IMG/VR virus record: IMGVR_UViG_3300049914_000065 | Span: 1-20,693 of that record | Source of the DNA: a virus | DNA length: 20,693 nt | Direction: 5' to 3' (one strand) | Shown here: one piece after another, positions 1-8,946 of the stretch | Position numbering within the stretch: position 1 is the first letter of the stretch | Layout of the letters: every line of letters starts with the position of its first letter | Position numbers and translations under genes: made by a program | The notes under the pieces: model-generated | Database searches by the model: none | What the model was told of the DNA's origin: nothing | Seen by the model: the letters and a program-made list of their open reading frames with translations, nothing else

Positions 1-169
1 CGCTGGTCGTATTCGTGGGCTTCGGCTTCGACGTGGGAGGGAGGTCGGGCTTGCCCTTGACGTACTTGCCCTTGTCGGGGTCCCAAACGTAGCCCTTCGC
101 CGCCATCTGCGCGGCGTACTTCTCTTGCGCGTCCTTGAGCCACCAGAGCGGGTCATACATCACGCCCAT
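1..169 (-). CDS. Partial hypothetical protein (5' end only)
   Basis: The first 56 codons of a gene that runs off the left edge of the window. It begins MGVMYDPLWWLKDAQ and continues with Lys, Pro and Thr-rich sequence containing PPTSKPKPTN. The start is ATG at 169, preceded by an excellent ribosome binding site (GGAGGTGAGAC, 6-nt spacing). It follows the giant virion gene by 14 nt after that gene's double stop (TGATGA), so it belongs to the same late transcript. No family is recognised. Its position after portal and giant protein suggests a structural or assembly role, which is inference from place only. Confidence 0.8.
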   Translation of the reverse strand, partial: MGVMYDPLWWLKDAQEKYAAQMAAKGYVWDPDKGKYVKGKPDLPPTSKPKPTNTTS

Positions 170-183
170 GTCTCACCTCCTCA

Positions 184-3100
184 TCAGTAGGTATACCAGT
201 CCAAAAACCGATAACCAAAGTTCGTGTCGCTATCGAACCACGCATCAAGTTCCCGGGAGAAGTCGGGGGAGAAGCGCCGCAGCCGCGCGACCGTTGTGTT
301 GAGCGCCTTGACGTGCTGCTGGCCGTACTTCGAGGCCACCGAGTTCATCGGCGCGTTGTAGTACTCCGAGTAAGTAGTGCGCATGTCGTTCCTGCGCCAC
401 TTAGCCTCGGCGAGCAGGAAGCTCCACGCGGCGACCCGCATCAGCTCGGTCTTCTGCGCCCCCTCGTAGGACTCCCAGTCGACCTTCTGCCACGCCTCAT
501 CTATGCGGCGCGTCTCGGGAGCGTCCTTGGAGAGCTCGCGCTTCACGGTGCGCATGAAGGCGTCGTAGGTCGCTTGCTTGGCGACCGCCGTCGCCCCGGT
601 CCCCATGCTGGTCACCTTGGGGGTGAGCACGAAGGGAATCGCGATCAGGCGGTCGGCGACCCCTCCGGCGATGACGGCCCCGCCCTTGACGCCCTTGAGG
701 ACCTTGTCGCGGTTCGCCCAGTAGGCGACCATCGCTGCCTTGTACTCGCTGGTCCCCGAGCCTAGAGCCTTGGCCTCGTTGTACTGGCGGTTGAGTTCCA
801 TCTGGATGGCGTCGAGCTTGGGCGAGGCCGGGATGCCCACCGTGTTCAGGGTCTGCGAGCCGATGAAGTACCACTGCTTGCTGCCCGCCGAGTCGATGAC
901 CGCCTTGAAGATGGCGTCGCGCTGCGCGGTCTTGACCTGATTGAGCTGGTCGACGTAGGGCGTCTCTGAGAGGAACTTCTTCGCCAGCTCGGGGTCGGGT
1001 ATCCACTTCGCGAGATCGAGAGCGCGCAGCGCGTCGGCGGTAGCGAGGACCTTGGGCTTGAGACGGCCCCACTTGGCCGCCTTGACCGCCTCAAGCGCCC
1101 CTTGGCTCTCGGGGTACGCCTGGTCGGCGTACTTGTCGAAGAAGACGTTCGCTACCGCGTAGACGTTGTAGTCGACCGGGTTCATCTTGTTGGCGGCGAG
1201 GAGGCTCGGCCAGATACCCCAGTCCTCGTTCGGGTTCTCGAACATATACATCAGGCGGTCATAGTCCCAGCCCTGCGTGCGCTTCATGTACTTCGCCGTC
1301 TTGTCGGCCCACTTCAGCGCCCGTGTGATCTTGGCGATGGTGCGCTTCCGTGCCTCGGCGCGTGGGGCGTCCCCGGCGTAGCGCACGCCGCCACTACGCC
1401 ACTGGGTCTCGACGTAGGTCCCGCCGTGGACGTCGACGTAGAGGTTGTGGATCGCCGCCTCAAGCTCGGACTCGGACTTCCAGCTCACCTTGCCGTTGGT
1501 GAACTGCTGCTGCCAGTCGTAGCCGTCGAAGGAGGCCCCCTTGGTATCGTAGTTGTAGGGGCTGACCCAGAACTTGAGCATGTCCTTGTTCTTCGGGTCG
1601 AGCTTGAGCGCGACCTGCTCCTCGGCAGAGGCGTCGTAGTAGGCGAGGTAGCGGTCGAGCCACGGGTTGTCCTCGCGGAGCTTCGCGGCCGTTGCGTTGT
1701 TCCCCTTGGTGGTGGCGTCGTAGTACTTGAAGAGCCAGTCGTTCTTCTCGGCGACCTCGGCCGGCGAGTAGCTCACCGTGGTCGGGTTCGGCATCTGCTT
1801 CATGACCTCTGCGAACATCGCCTCGGGGTGCGCGCCGAGCTGCAAGCCGAACGACCACCACCAGGGCTTGTCGCGGTGCAGCTCGCCCTCGGTGTAGTGG
1901 AGCTGGCCGAGCATCGCGTTGATGGACGCCTTGCGCAGGCGGTCGGGGTCGCCGAAGAGGGTCACGAGGGTGTCGCCTATCATCGGCATCTGGTCGTAGT
2001 CGGCCCAGCCGGTGATGCCGTACATGAGCCGCGCCTGCCGGGAGAAGGGGGCCATGCGCCCCGAGAGACCGGCCATCATGGCGACGTCGCCGTAGTCCTC
2101 GGGGTCACCGCCCAGCGCTCCGATGAGAGTCCGCGCCCCTCCCGTGACGAGGAAGCTCGCCTGCGGGAGGTTGCTCTTGATGATGCCGCCCAGACCTGTC
2201 CCTGCGTTCTCGTCGGTGGCGGCGAAGAACGGGACTCCGGGGACGAACACCTGATAGTCGCCGATGTTGAGGAACTGGTCGGGCATGAACTTCCGGTAGC
2301 CCTGCGTGTAGGTGGTGATGGCGAGCGGGTGCTTGAAGAAGGTCGCCCCCCAGTACTGCCAGAACTGGCGGTAGGCGTTGCCGAAGGGGATCAGGTTGCG
2401 CGTCATGTCCTCGAACATCGTCGAGGAGCGCGAGTAGGTCACCTTGTTGGCGTAGCGCATCGCGCGCTCGGCGGCGAGCTGGTGTAGTTCTTCGAGTCCC
2501 TCGGGGGTCCTAGCGAGCTTCGGGCTGCGCAGCAGTTCGGCGTCGCGCTCCATGTAGTAGCGGTCGGAGAAGACGACCTCGCGCATCCAGTTACTCATCG
2601 CCCCGAGGAGCTGGACGGAACCCGCCCGGCGGCTCTCGGTGAAGGGTACCCGGACGCCGTTGTAGACGTAGTGGAAGGGGTTCGCCTTGACGAGCATGTT
2701 GAGGGGGTTCGAGTTGGCCCCGACGAACGCCGCTTCGGGCGCGTTGACCGGCCAGAGGTACTCGTCGGGGACGCGCTTGAGGGCCTCGATGTCGGCCACC
2801 TTGGAGGTCATCGCCTGGCGCAGCTCGACGTTTCTGGAGATCGCCTCCATGCGGTCCTGCCAGAGCCCGGCCCACTCGTCGAAGGCCACCTTGTCGACGC
2901 CCGTGTTCCCGTAGCGGTAGGTGTCCTCGAGGAAGCCCCGGATGTCGCGGGAGAGGTCGGTCTGCTCGGCCATCAGCTCCTCGATGAACGCCTTGATGTC
3001 GCCGGGCTTCTCGGGGAAGGTTCCTCCGTTGCGCTCCACGAGGCGCTGCACGATAGGTTCGTTGGCCCAGCTCTTGAGGTCCTGGGCGAGGTACTCGTAG

Positions 3101-6100
3101 TACCTCGGGTGGGTGCCCTTGAAGACCAGCACCCAGCTTCCCGATTCTGAGGCCGTCCAGTCGTAGGCCATCTTGTCGTGCAGCTCGGCTCTGATCTCGG
3201 TCATGTCGATGCCGAGGTTCTTCTCCAGCTTGTTCAGCGGGCGCAGGCCCATCTTGCCGCGCATCCGGCCGAGGGTTCCCTCGGAGATGAGCCGGATGTA
3301 CTCGTCGCCGATGTTCACCCGGATAGGGAATCCGAGGGAGGCCATGACAGTCTCCTTGAAGATCGTCATCAGGGGTTGGAAGACGGCCTGGTCGGCGAGC
3401 GCCGCGCCACGACTTGCCGGTCCCGCCATGTAGGAGGCGAGGATGCGCGGGTTGTGACGGAACTGGATGCTCCCCCGGAGTTGACCCATTTTGACCGGCA
3501 CCGGGACAGTGTAGTCGTTGAGCACGTCGTGGGCGCTGTTCAGGGCCTTACGCTGCGCCTTACTGAGGCTCAACCACTCTACGTCGGCGAGACTCTCGAC
3601 CACGTCGATGGCGTCGGCCACGCGGTAGGTCTCAGCCTCGGCCTTGGTAACCGCGTCCTGCAGACGGTCCCGTTCGGCCTTCGTTATGCGCTTCGGCTTG
3701 GAGACAAAGTCGCCGCCGGAAACTTCCTCGAACTCTCCGACGACCTTGGCCCCGAGATCATCGACGTGTTTCGCAAGCTCTGCCTTGGCCTCTTCAAGCC
3801 GGTTGTAGGCGGTGGCGCGGGCCTTGCCGGGAGAGGTGACGAAGGAGCCCTCGGCCCCGGCCTGCGCCGTCCCCACGCCGTGGTAGGCGACCTTGCCGCC
3901 GGTCATGATGGCCCGGCCCTGCATCCGGTGGTAGAGGCGGGTGTACTTCTGCAGGGGTTCGAGCGAGCCGTCCCTGGCGATGATGTTGGCCTCGATCTCG
4001 TCGTCGAGTTCCTGAATGATCCTCTGGGCCTTGTTGGGGTTGTCCTCTTCCCAGATGCGCTCGCGGTACTCGCGCACCTTCGCCCACGACTCGTCGGTCA
4101 TCTTGGAGAGGCCCATCTTGGTGGCGACCATGTAGTTGTAGGACGCCCCTGTCTTGGCGCTGACGGGGTGCGTCTTGCCGTACAGGCTGGGGGTGATGAA
4201 GAAGCGCAGCATGTTCTTCTTGCCGAACCCGGTGCGGTAGGCGTGCTGGCGCAGGTTCTTTATCATCGCGCTGGCCCCGCCGTCTATCTCGATGCCGTGC
4301 TCGTCGCGCAGCTTGGCGAGGAGGGGCTCGACCTTGTCCGGGTCGGTCTCAGCGGCTATCTTGCGGACGAGGTCGCGCGCCCCGGCATTGGTGTCGGGGA
4401 CCTCGTACATCTCGGCGATCCACGAGGGGTCGTCGACCTTCGCCATGACCTCGGCGTTGTTGCGGAAGAGGACGTTGTACATGCGGCTCATGTACTCAGG
4501 GACGGGAGGCCCCCCGGTGAAAACAGGCGGGACGGTCGGAACTCGCGGCTCGGGCAGCGCCCCTTCGGTCTCTCTGAGGAGGGTCTGGTAGCGGTCGAAG
4601 AGGGCGTTCGCCTCGGGGGTCGCGTGACGCGCCGTGGCCCGTCCCCGGATGTTCTCCCACAGGGTGACGAGCCAGTTCGTGAAGGTGCGCATGAGTGGCT
4701 TGTACTCGACCGCCTTGAGAGTGCCCTTCTCGACGTACTCGGAGAAGTACTCACCGAACGCCTTGGCGAACTTCTCTTCGGCGGCCACCGTCCACGTCTC
4801 GCCTTCTCTGAGACCCGCCCACTCGCGAGCGACCGCGTTGTCCTTGGCGTTCAGCGTGCGGCGGAAGATGTGCCCCAGCTCGTGGGTCATCTCCTTCGGG
4901 CCGGAACTCTTCAAGGCGCGGATCAGGGCGCGACCGTCGGCGATGAACTGCACCGAGGCCGAACCCTTCCCGGTTCCCTTCATGGCCCCTGCGAGGCGCT
5001 GGCCGACGAAGACGTCGGTGGCTTCTCCGGCGTAGCGCGCGTTGGTCGCCGCGAGGATGGCGTAGCGTTCGACCTGCTCGGCGTCGAGCTTGCCCTCGGT
5101 GGCCTTCTCGACCTGCGTGAGCCACTCCTCGAGGGTGCGCGGCGGGGCCGGCCGTGGTCGCGGCACGAGAGCATCGATGAACTCCCCGATGTTCTCCCCT
5201 GATACCGTGTAGAGTGTGCGTCCGTCGGCGGTCTTGCTTTTCTTGTCGAGCGCCATGCCGGTCTGCTTCGCCGCCCTGACGATGGCCCCGACCTTTCCGG
5301 CGCGGACGTTCTGCGGGCCGAGGTCAACGAGCTTGAACTCGATGTAGGGTTCGACGCCCTTGGCCGGGTGGCCCTTGGGGTGTCCCGCGCCCCCGGCGTG
5401 CGAGCCGTAGGTAGGGAACTCGCCGTCGTTGAGGCGCTGCACGTAGGAGGGGAAGTCGCCCGCTCCGACGTCTACCGCGACGGGGCCAGCGGGCGTCTCG
5501 ACCTTGGCGACCTCGACCCCAGCTTCGTTCTTCGACGCGGTCTTCTCAAGGAAGGCGGCGTCCTCGGCGGTCAGGTCAACCTGCCCCGGCATCTCCTCAG
5601 GGAGTTTCGCCTTGGGAGTGGGGCCGGGGCCACCCTGGTCGATGGCTCCCATGCCGAGCTGCGTGTCGCCCGTGATGCGCTCGCCCTCGAAGGCGATGGC
5701 GTTCTGTCCTGCGACGCCCTCCTCGACTAGGCTCGCAGGGGCAAGGTTCCTCCCGCTGAGGATGTCGTCGAGCTGACCGTAGAGGAGCCGATGCTCCTCG
5801 GTCGCCTTCTCAAGCGCCGAGACGGCCCCCTTGCCGGTAGCCTTCGCCTTCTGCGCTGGCTGGCGCTGGAGGAACGCCCAGAGCGAGTCTTGGTCGACGA
5901 TGCCCGAGCCGGGGAACTCCGGGCCGATGATGTTCTGGGCAAGGTCGTCCATCGGAAGGCCGTTCTTCCTCGCGAGGTGGCGATGGGCGGACTGGTTCTC
6001 GGAGAGAGAGAGACTCTTGTCCCAGTAGGGCGAGGTGCTCGACTTGATGCCGCCCAGCTCATCGATGCGCGCCATGATGGCAGCGTCGTCGTAGGCGGTC

Positions 6101-8118
6101 GCGGGGACTTCGAGGAAGCCCTGCGAGGAGAGCTGGGGGTGCTTCTGCTCTAGGTCGTCGATGCGCGTGATGAGGCTCTCGGCTTTGGCGCGATCCGCTG
6201 CCGGGAGGCGCTCCAGTTCGGCGGGTTCGATGTCGACGTAGCGCAGGACGTCGGGACCGACCCGCTCGGAAGCAGTCCCGTACTTGCGCACACGGTAGGA
6301 CTGCTCGAGAGCGTGCCCTCCCCGGAAGGCGAGGTCCCCGGTGGCGCTGGCAACGGGACGCCCCATCGCGTCGAGCTTGGCCCCGAGGAAGAACTGCACT
6401 CCGAGCCATGCCGCGTCCCCTGAGTCGCTCGCCCACTGCGGCGTGTAGCCGTACTCGTCGACGGCCAGCTTCTGGGCCATGTCCTTGAGCGGGTTCTGCC
6501 CCCAGTTCTCCTGCAGGCCCTCGATCCAGCGCGAGCCGTCGATGAAGTTGCCCCAGTGGTAGTTCCAGAAGGCCCACTGCTCGCCCCTGCCGGGAGTCTC
6601 AAGAAGTCCTGCCTTGACCATGCGCACGTACTCGTCCACGCTGTCGACGCCCGCCTCGTCCAGACTCGGGAGCATGGAGGTCGAGATGTCGTAGGCGGTC
6701 GAAAGCCCGTCGCCGATGCCGATGAGCGGTAGCATGAGGGCCGTCACCCCCTGATGCGCGGCCCAGCCGATAGGGGCGGCGATGGGGTGCAGCCACTTGT
6801 TCTTCTCGGCGAAGTTCATCATCTTCCCCGGAGCGCCCATTATCATCCCGGCGATCTTGAGCGGGGTCATGGTTTCTTCGTCGTAGATGGCGCGCTCGCT
6901 GGCAGGGAGGCGATCGGGGCCGAACTTCATGGCGAAGGTGGCCCGCGCTGCCGAGGCCGACTGGCCGACGGGACGCCCGAACATCCAACTGTCGAAGAGG
7001 ATTCCCCTGGAGGTCTCGTTCTCGGTCGCCCGCAGAGCGTCGAAGACCCCCTCGATGGTCTTGCCGTTGTGCCAGTCGGGCATCGGTACGCCGAGCTTTG
7101 ACCCCATGTCCTCCCACGCCTCGCGGGAGAAAGGCTTCTCGCGCATGTACTCGAAGACCCGGCGCGCGTTGGCTTGGTCTTGGTCCTGTCCATAGACGGC
7201 GTAGGCCCACGACTGGCCCATCGCGTACATCCCCACGGCCATCAGGGCGTCAGGGTCGCCGTAGGGGTCGGTCGGGTCGTACTCGATGCGTGCCCCGCGC
7301 CTCTTGAGGCGCTCGGTCACCACGCGCAGGAGGGCCTTCCCTTCGGCGTCCCCCTGCAGGGCGAGGTCGTCGGTGGTCTCGGGCCTACGCTTCATCATCT
7401 TGACGAAGCTCTGCATGTCCTCGACGCTCTTCTCGTAGGGGACGATGTGAGTCGAGGCGAGGATGCGCTCGTTGCCCTGATCCGGAGCCTGCCCCGGAGG
7501 GAGGGCCATTCCGCGCCGCATCACGTTCTCCTCTTCCTCGCCGACCGGGTTCTGGAAGAGGTTGACATTGACGTCGGGGTGCAGGTTCTGCAGCGTGGGG
7601 TGGTTGTCGGGGTTGTTCCAGCGCTCCAGATCACGCTCATGCTGGAACTGCGCATTGAACCGCGCCGCTCCCTTGAAGAGCGCGAGGTAGCCCTCGTAGG
7701 TGAGGTCCTTCGTGCCGGGGTTCTGCAGCAGGGAGACGACCGCGTCGGGGGGCGCGAGACTGCCGGTGCGCGCGAAGTAGGCAAGGTTGATGTTGCGGGT
7801 CTGCAGCTCCTCCAGCGTCATGGAGAGCGACGGACCGCCCGCGACCGCCATCGCGCCCTTGGCGATCTGCGCGCCGGTGGAAACGAACGAGGAGACCTGT
7901 GCCTCGGGCATCTTGGGAGGCTTCTGGCCGACGTTCTTGGGAGGCTTCTGGCCGACGTCCCAGAGGGGGACACCCTTGGGCTGCGGGGCCCCCGAGTAGT
8001 AGGCGTAGTCGCCGGGTCCGGGGATGTTGTACTTCTTGCGGCGCTTCTTGGCGGCGATGCTCTCGCCCGTCACAGGGTCGACCGTGACCTTGTCGAGCCA
8101 GTCTTGGAAGTAGCTCAT
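184..8118 (-). CDS. Giant (2644 aa) virion-type protein with HELGH metalloprotease-like motif
   Basis: By far the largest gene here. The N-terminus is basic (KKRRKK at residues 24-29) and carries a duplicated VGQKPPK heptapeptide (residues 55-69). A zincin-like motif, HELGH, lies at residues 1079-1083; H1079, E1080 and H1083 would bind zinc and catalyse, and EEKFAKAFGEYF about 30 residues later could supply the third ligand (E1115), as in gluzincins. Hydrophobic stretches occur near residues 440-480 and again near 1900 (RNLIPFGNAYRQFWQYW). Regions such as RVNIGDEYIR (about 1600) resemble large phage polyvalent or internal virion proteins. It starts 3 nt after the previous stop without an obvious ribosome binding site, so translation is probably coupled. 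It is likely packaged in the particle and ejected with the DNA, but it might also be a tail or head-internal scaffold. The metalloprotease activity is an inference from the motif. Confidence 0.72.
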   Translation of the reverse strand: MSYFQDWLDKVTVDPVTGESIAAKKRRKKYNIPGPGDYAYYSGAPQPKGVPLWDVGQKPPKNVGQKPPKMPEAQVSSFVSTGAQIAKGAMAVAGGPSLSMTLEELQTRNINLAYFARTGSLAPPDAVVSLLQNPGTKDLTYEGYLALFKGAARFNAQFQHERDLERWNNPDNHPTLQNLHPDVNVNLFQNPVGEEEENVMRRGMALPPGQAPDQGNERILASTHIVPYEKSVEDMQSFVKMMKRRPETTDDLALQGDAEGKALLRVVTERLKRRGARIEYDPTDPYGDPDALMAVGMYAMGQSWAYAVYGQDQDQANARRVFEYMREKPFSREAWEDMGSKLGVPMPDWHNGKTIEGVFDALRATENETSRGILFDSWMFGRPVGQSASAARATFAMKFGPDRLPASERAIYDEETMTPLKIAGMIMGAPGKMMNFAEKNKWLHPIAAPIGWAAHQGVTALMLPLIGIGDGLSTAYDISTSMLPSLDEAGVDSVDEYVRMVKAGLLETPGRGEQWAFWNYHWGNFIDGSRWIEGLQENWGQNPLKDMAQKLAVDEYGYTPQWASDSGDAAWLGVQFFLGAKLDAMGRPVASATGDLAFRGGHALEQSYRVRKYGTASERVGPDVLRYVDIEPAELERLPAADRAKAESLITRIDDLEQKHPQLSSQGFLEVPATAYDDAAIMARIDELGGIKSSTSPYWDKSLSLSENQSAHRHLARKNGLPMDDLAQNIIGPEFPGSGIVDQDSLWAFLQRQPAQKAKATGKGAVSALEKATEEHRLLYGQLDDILSGRNLAPASLVEEGVAGQNAIAFEGERITGDTQLGMGAIDQGGPGPTPKAKLPEEMPGQVDLTAEDAAFLEKTASKNEAGVEVAKVETPAGPVAVDVGAGDFPSYVQRLNDGEFPTYGSHAGGAGHPKGHPAKGVEPYIEFKLVDLGPQNVRAGKVGAIVRAAKQTGMALDKKSKTADGRTLYTVSGENIGEFIDALVPRPRPAPPRTLEEWLTQVEKATEGKLDAEQVERYAILAATNARYAGEATDVFVGQRLAGAMKGTGKGSASVQFIADGRALIRALKSSGPKEMTHELGHIFRRTLNAKDNAVAREWAGLREGETWTVAAEEKFAKAFGEYFSEYVEKGTLKAVEYKPLMRTFTNWLVTLWENIRGRATARHATPEANALFDRYQTLLRETEGALPEPRVPTVPPVFTGGPPVPEYMSRMYNVLFRNNAEVMAKVDDPSWIAEMYEVPDTNAGARDLVRKIAAETDPDKVEPLLAKLRDEHGIEIDGGASAMIKNLRQHAYRTGFGKKNMLRFFITPSLYGKTHPVSAKTGASYNYMVATKMGLSKMTDESWAKVREYRERIWEEDNPNKAQRIIQELDDEIEANIIARDGSLEPLQKYTRLYHRMQGRAIMTGGKVAYHGVGTAQAGAEGSFVTSPGKARATAYNRLEEAKAELAKHVDDLGAKVVGEFEEVSGGDFVSKPKRITKAERDRLQDAVTKAEAETYRVADAIDVVESLADVEWLSLSKAQRKALNSAHDVLNDYTVPVPVKMGQLRGSIQFRHNPRILASYMAGPASRGAALADQAVFQPLMTIFKETVMASLGFPIRVNIGDEYIRLISEGTLGRMRGKMGLRPLNKLEKNLGIDMTEIRAELHDKMAYDWTASESGSWVLVFKGTHPRYYEYLAQDLKSWANEPIVQRLVERNGGTFPEKPGDIKAFIEELMAEQTDLSRDIRGFLEDTYRYGNTGVDKVAFDEWAGLWQDRMEAISRNVELRQAMTSKVADIEALKRVPDEYLWPVNAPEAAFVGANSNPLNMLVKANPFHYVYNGVRVPFTESRRAGSVQLLGAMSNWMREVVFSDRYYMERDAELLRSPKLARTPEGLEELHQLAAERAMRYANKVTYSRSSTMFEDMTRNLIPFGNAYRQFWQYWGATFFKHPLAITTYTQGYRKFMPDQFLNIGDYQVFVPGVPFFAATDENAGTGLGGIIKSNLPQASFLVTGGARTLIGALGGDPEDYGDVAMMAGLSGRMAPFSRQARLMYGITGWADYDQMPMIGDTLVTLFGDPDRLRKASINAMLGQLHYTEGELHRDKPWWWSFGLQLGAHPEAMFAEVMKQMPNPTTVSYSPAEVAEKNDWLFKYYDATTKGNNATAAKLREDNPWLDRYLAYYDASAEEQVALKLDPKNKDMLKFWVSPYNYDTKGASFDGYDWQQQFTNGKVSWKSESELEAAIHNLYVDVHGGTYVETQWRSGGVRYAGDAPRAEARKRTIAKITRALKWADKTAKYMKRTQGWDYDRLMYMFENPNEDWGIWPSLLAANKMNPVDYNVYAVANVFFDKYADQAYPESQGALEAVKAAKWGRLKPKVLATADALRALDLAKWIPDPELAKKFLSETPYVDQLNQVKTAQRDAIFKAVIDSAGSKQWYFIGSQTLNTVGIPASPKLDAIQMELNRQYNEAKALGSGTSEYKAAMVAYWANRDKVLKGVKGGAVIAGGVADRLIAIPFVLTPKVTSMGTGATAVAKQATYDAFMRTVKRELSKDAPETRRIDEAWQKVDWESYEGAQKTELMRVAAWSFLLAEAKWRRNDMRTTYSEYYNAPMNSVASKYGQQHVKALNTTVARLRRFSPDFSRELDAWFDSDTNFGYRFLDWYTY
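7911..7958 (-). repeat. Perfect 24-bp tandem duplication in the giant gene
   Basis: Positions 7911-7934 and 7935-7958 are identical 24-bp units in direct tandem. Being a multiple of three, the repeat keeps the frame and encodes the duplicated heptapeptide VGQKPPK with an Asn linker. Perfect DNA identity suggests a recent slippage or duplication event. Confidence 0.9.
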
Positions 8119-8121
8119 GTG

Positions 8122-8475
8122 CTATTCGAAGTTCGGCGTCGCGGTGTAGAACGAGGACGCGGCGTTGTTGTACTCCTCTTCGGCCGCCGCGAGCATCGTC
8201 TGGACCCACGGCGTCGGTGAGGTCTGGGCGAGAGCGGCGAGTTGCTGGCGCGACCAGTCGGCGCGAGCGAGATCGTCAGCGAGCGCCTTGTGCTCGGCGG
8301 GAATCTCGACCCGGGCGCTCTGACGCGGGGCGGGCGTTCCGGTGGACCCCGTGGGCCGACCGGTGTCGTTTCTCTGCACGAGCGCCCCGTAGGTGCCGTG
8401 TTCGAGTTTCAGGCCGGAAGAGAGTTGCTCGATGCGGGCGGCGTCCCCGTACTGGGGCGTCTTAGGGACCGGCAT
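8122..8475 (-). CDS. Hypothetical structural-module protein (117 aa)
   Basis: A 117-aa protein with a Pro, Thr and Gly-rich N-terminal half (NDTGRPTGSTGTPAPRQ) and a helical C-terminal half (AEHKALADDLARADWSRQQ, then WVQTMLAAAEEEYN). It starts at ATG 8475, one base after the stop of the preceding Lys-rich gene, and ends 3 nt before the giant gene. I do not recognise the family. Between the portal and the giant virion protein, a head-completion, scaffold-like or chaperone role for the giant protein is possible, but this rests on position only. Confidence 0.8.
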   Translation of the reverse strand: MPVPKTPQYGDAARIEQLSSGLKLEHGTYGALVQRNDTGRPTGSTGTPAPRQSARVEIPAEHKALADDLARADWSRQQLAALAQTSPTPWVQTMLAAAEEEYNNAASSFYTATPNFE

Positions 8476-8476
8476 C

Positions 8477-8707
8477 CTACTTCTTCTTCGCGGCGCGTTT
8501 CCGCCCTGCGACTCCCATCCGCGTGAACTTCTTCGCGCCGTACTTCTTGCGCCCCTGAGCGGCGGCGATGGCCGAGGCGCGGTCCTTGCTCATGCCCTTC
8601 TTCGTTAGGGCGTCGACCATCATCGCGAACGCGCCCCCGCCGCCGGGTTTGGTCGACTTGCCCTTGTAGGTCTTCGGCTTGGCCGGAACCTTCTTCTTGG
8701 CGCTCAT
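8477..8707 (-). CDS. Small Lys/Gly-rich basic protein (76 aa)
   Basis: A strongly basic protein: MSAKKKVPAKPKTYKGKSTK, a glycine patch (PGGGG), a short helical centre (FAMMVDALTKKGMSKDRASA) and a basic tail ending RKRAAKKK. The composition suggests nucleic-acid binding or charge neutralisation of packaged DNA. The ATG at 8707 overlaps the preceding stop as ATGA. Together with its upstream neighbour it forms a pair of Lys-rich proteins directly after the portal, so a virion DNA-associated role is plausible. It has no enzymatic motif, and the function is inferred. Confidence 0.8.
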   Translation of the reverse strand: MSAKKKVPAKPKTYKGKSTKPGGGGAFAMMVDALTKKGMSKDRASAIAAAQGRKKYGAKKFTRMGVAGRKRAAKKK

Positions 8708-8946
8708 GGCTTGTACTTCAGCCCCTCGGAAAGCGCCTGCCCATAGGCTTCGTCGCGCGAGAGGTGCTCGACGCTCATCAACTCGTAGACGCGCTGCTCG
8801 ATGTTGGGGGTGAACTCAGGCGTGATCTTGACCGCACGCTTGCGAGCTTTCCCCGAACGCTTACGGGCCGGGGATGCCTTCGGGGAGAGCTTGACCGGGG
8901 GCTTCTTGACCGGTTCCTTGGCCGGGGACTTCTTCCTGGCTGCCAC
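8704..8946 (-). CDS. Lys/Pro/Ala-rich histone-H1-like basic protein (80 aa)
   Basis: The N-terminal 40 residues are a low-complexity Lys, Pro and Ala tail (KKSPAKEPVKKPPVKLSPK, then RKRSGKARKRAVK), similar in composition to histone H1-like tails. The C-terminal half is a compact helical region (NIEQRVYELMSVEHLSRDEA). The start is GTG at 8946 behind a strong ribosome binding site (AAGGAGGTCAAG). This start places 86 nt of the gene inside the 3' end of the portal gene in another frame, an unusually long overlap for this genome. It may bind DNA or the acidic, Gly/Gln-rich portal tail. This is a hypothesis; only the composition and the start signal are visible. Confidence 0.75.
   Translation of the reverse strand: MAARKKSPAKEPVKKPPVKLSPKASPARKRSGKARKRAVKITPEFTPNIEQRVYELMSVEHLSRDEAYGQALSEGLKYKP

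Noticed and set aside
1102-2487. Long plus-strand open frame (461 codons), and similar ones at 3178-5202, 7174-8220, 9458-11011 and 11647-12711
   Set aside because: They are antisense to clearly supported genes. Their Val/Leu/Arg/Gly/Asp-rich translations are typical of GC-rich shadow frames, and they lack ribosome binding sites.
184-8118. Giant protein as an N4-type virion RNA polymerase
   Set aside because: The size is suggestive, but I could not find the ordered T7-like polymerase motifs (DxxGR, Rx3Kx6YG, HD). DGR and HD occurrences are isolated and out of order.
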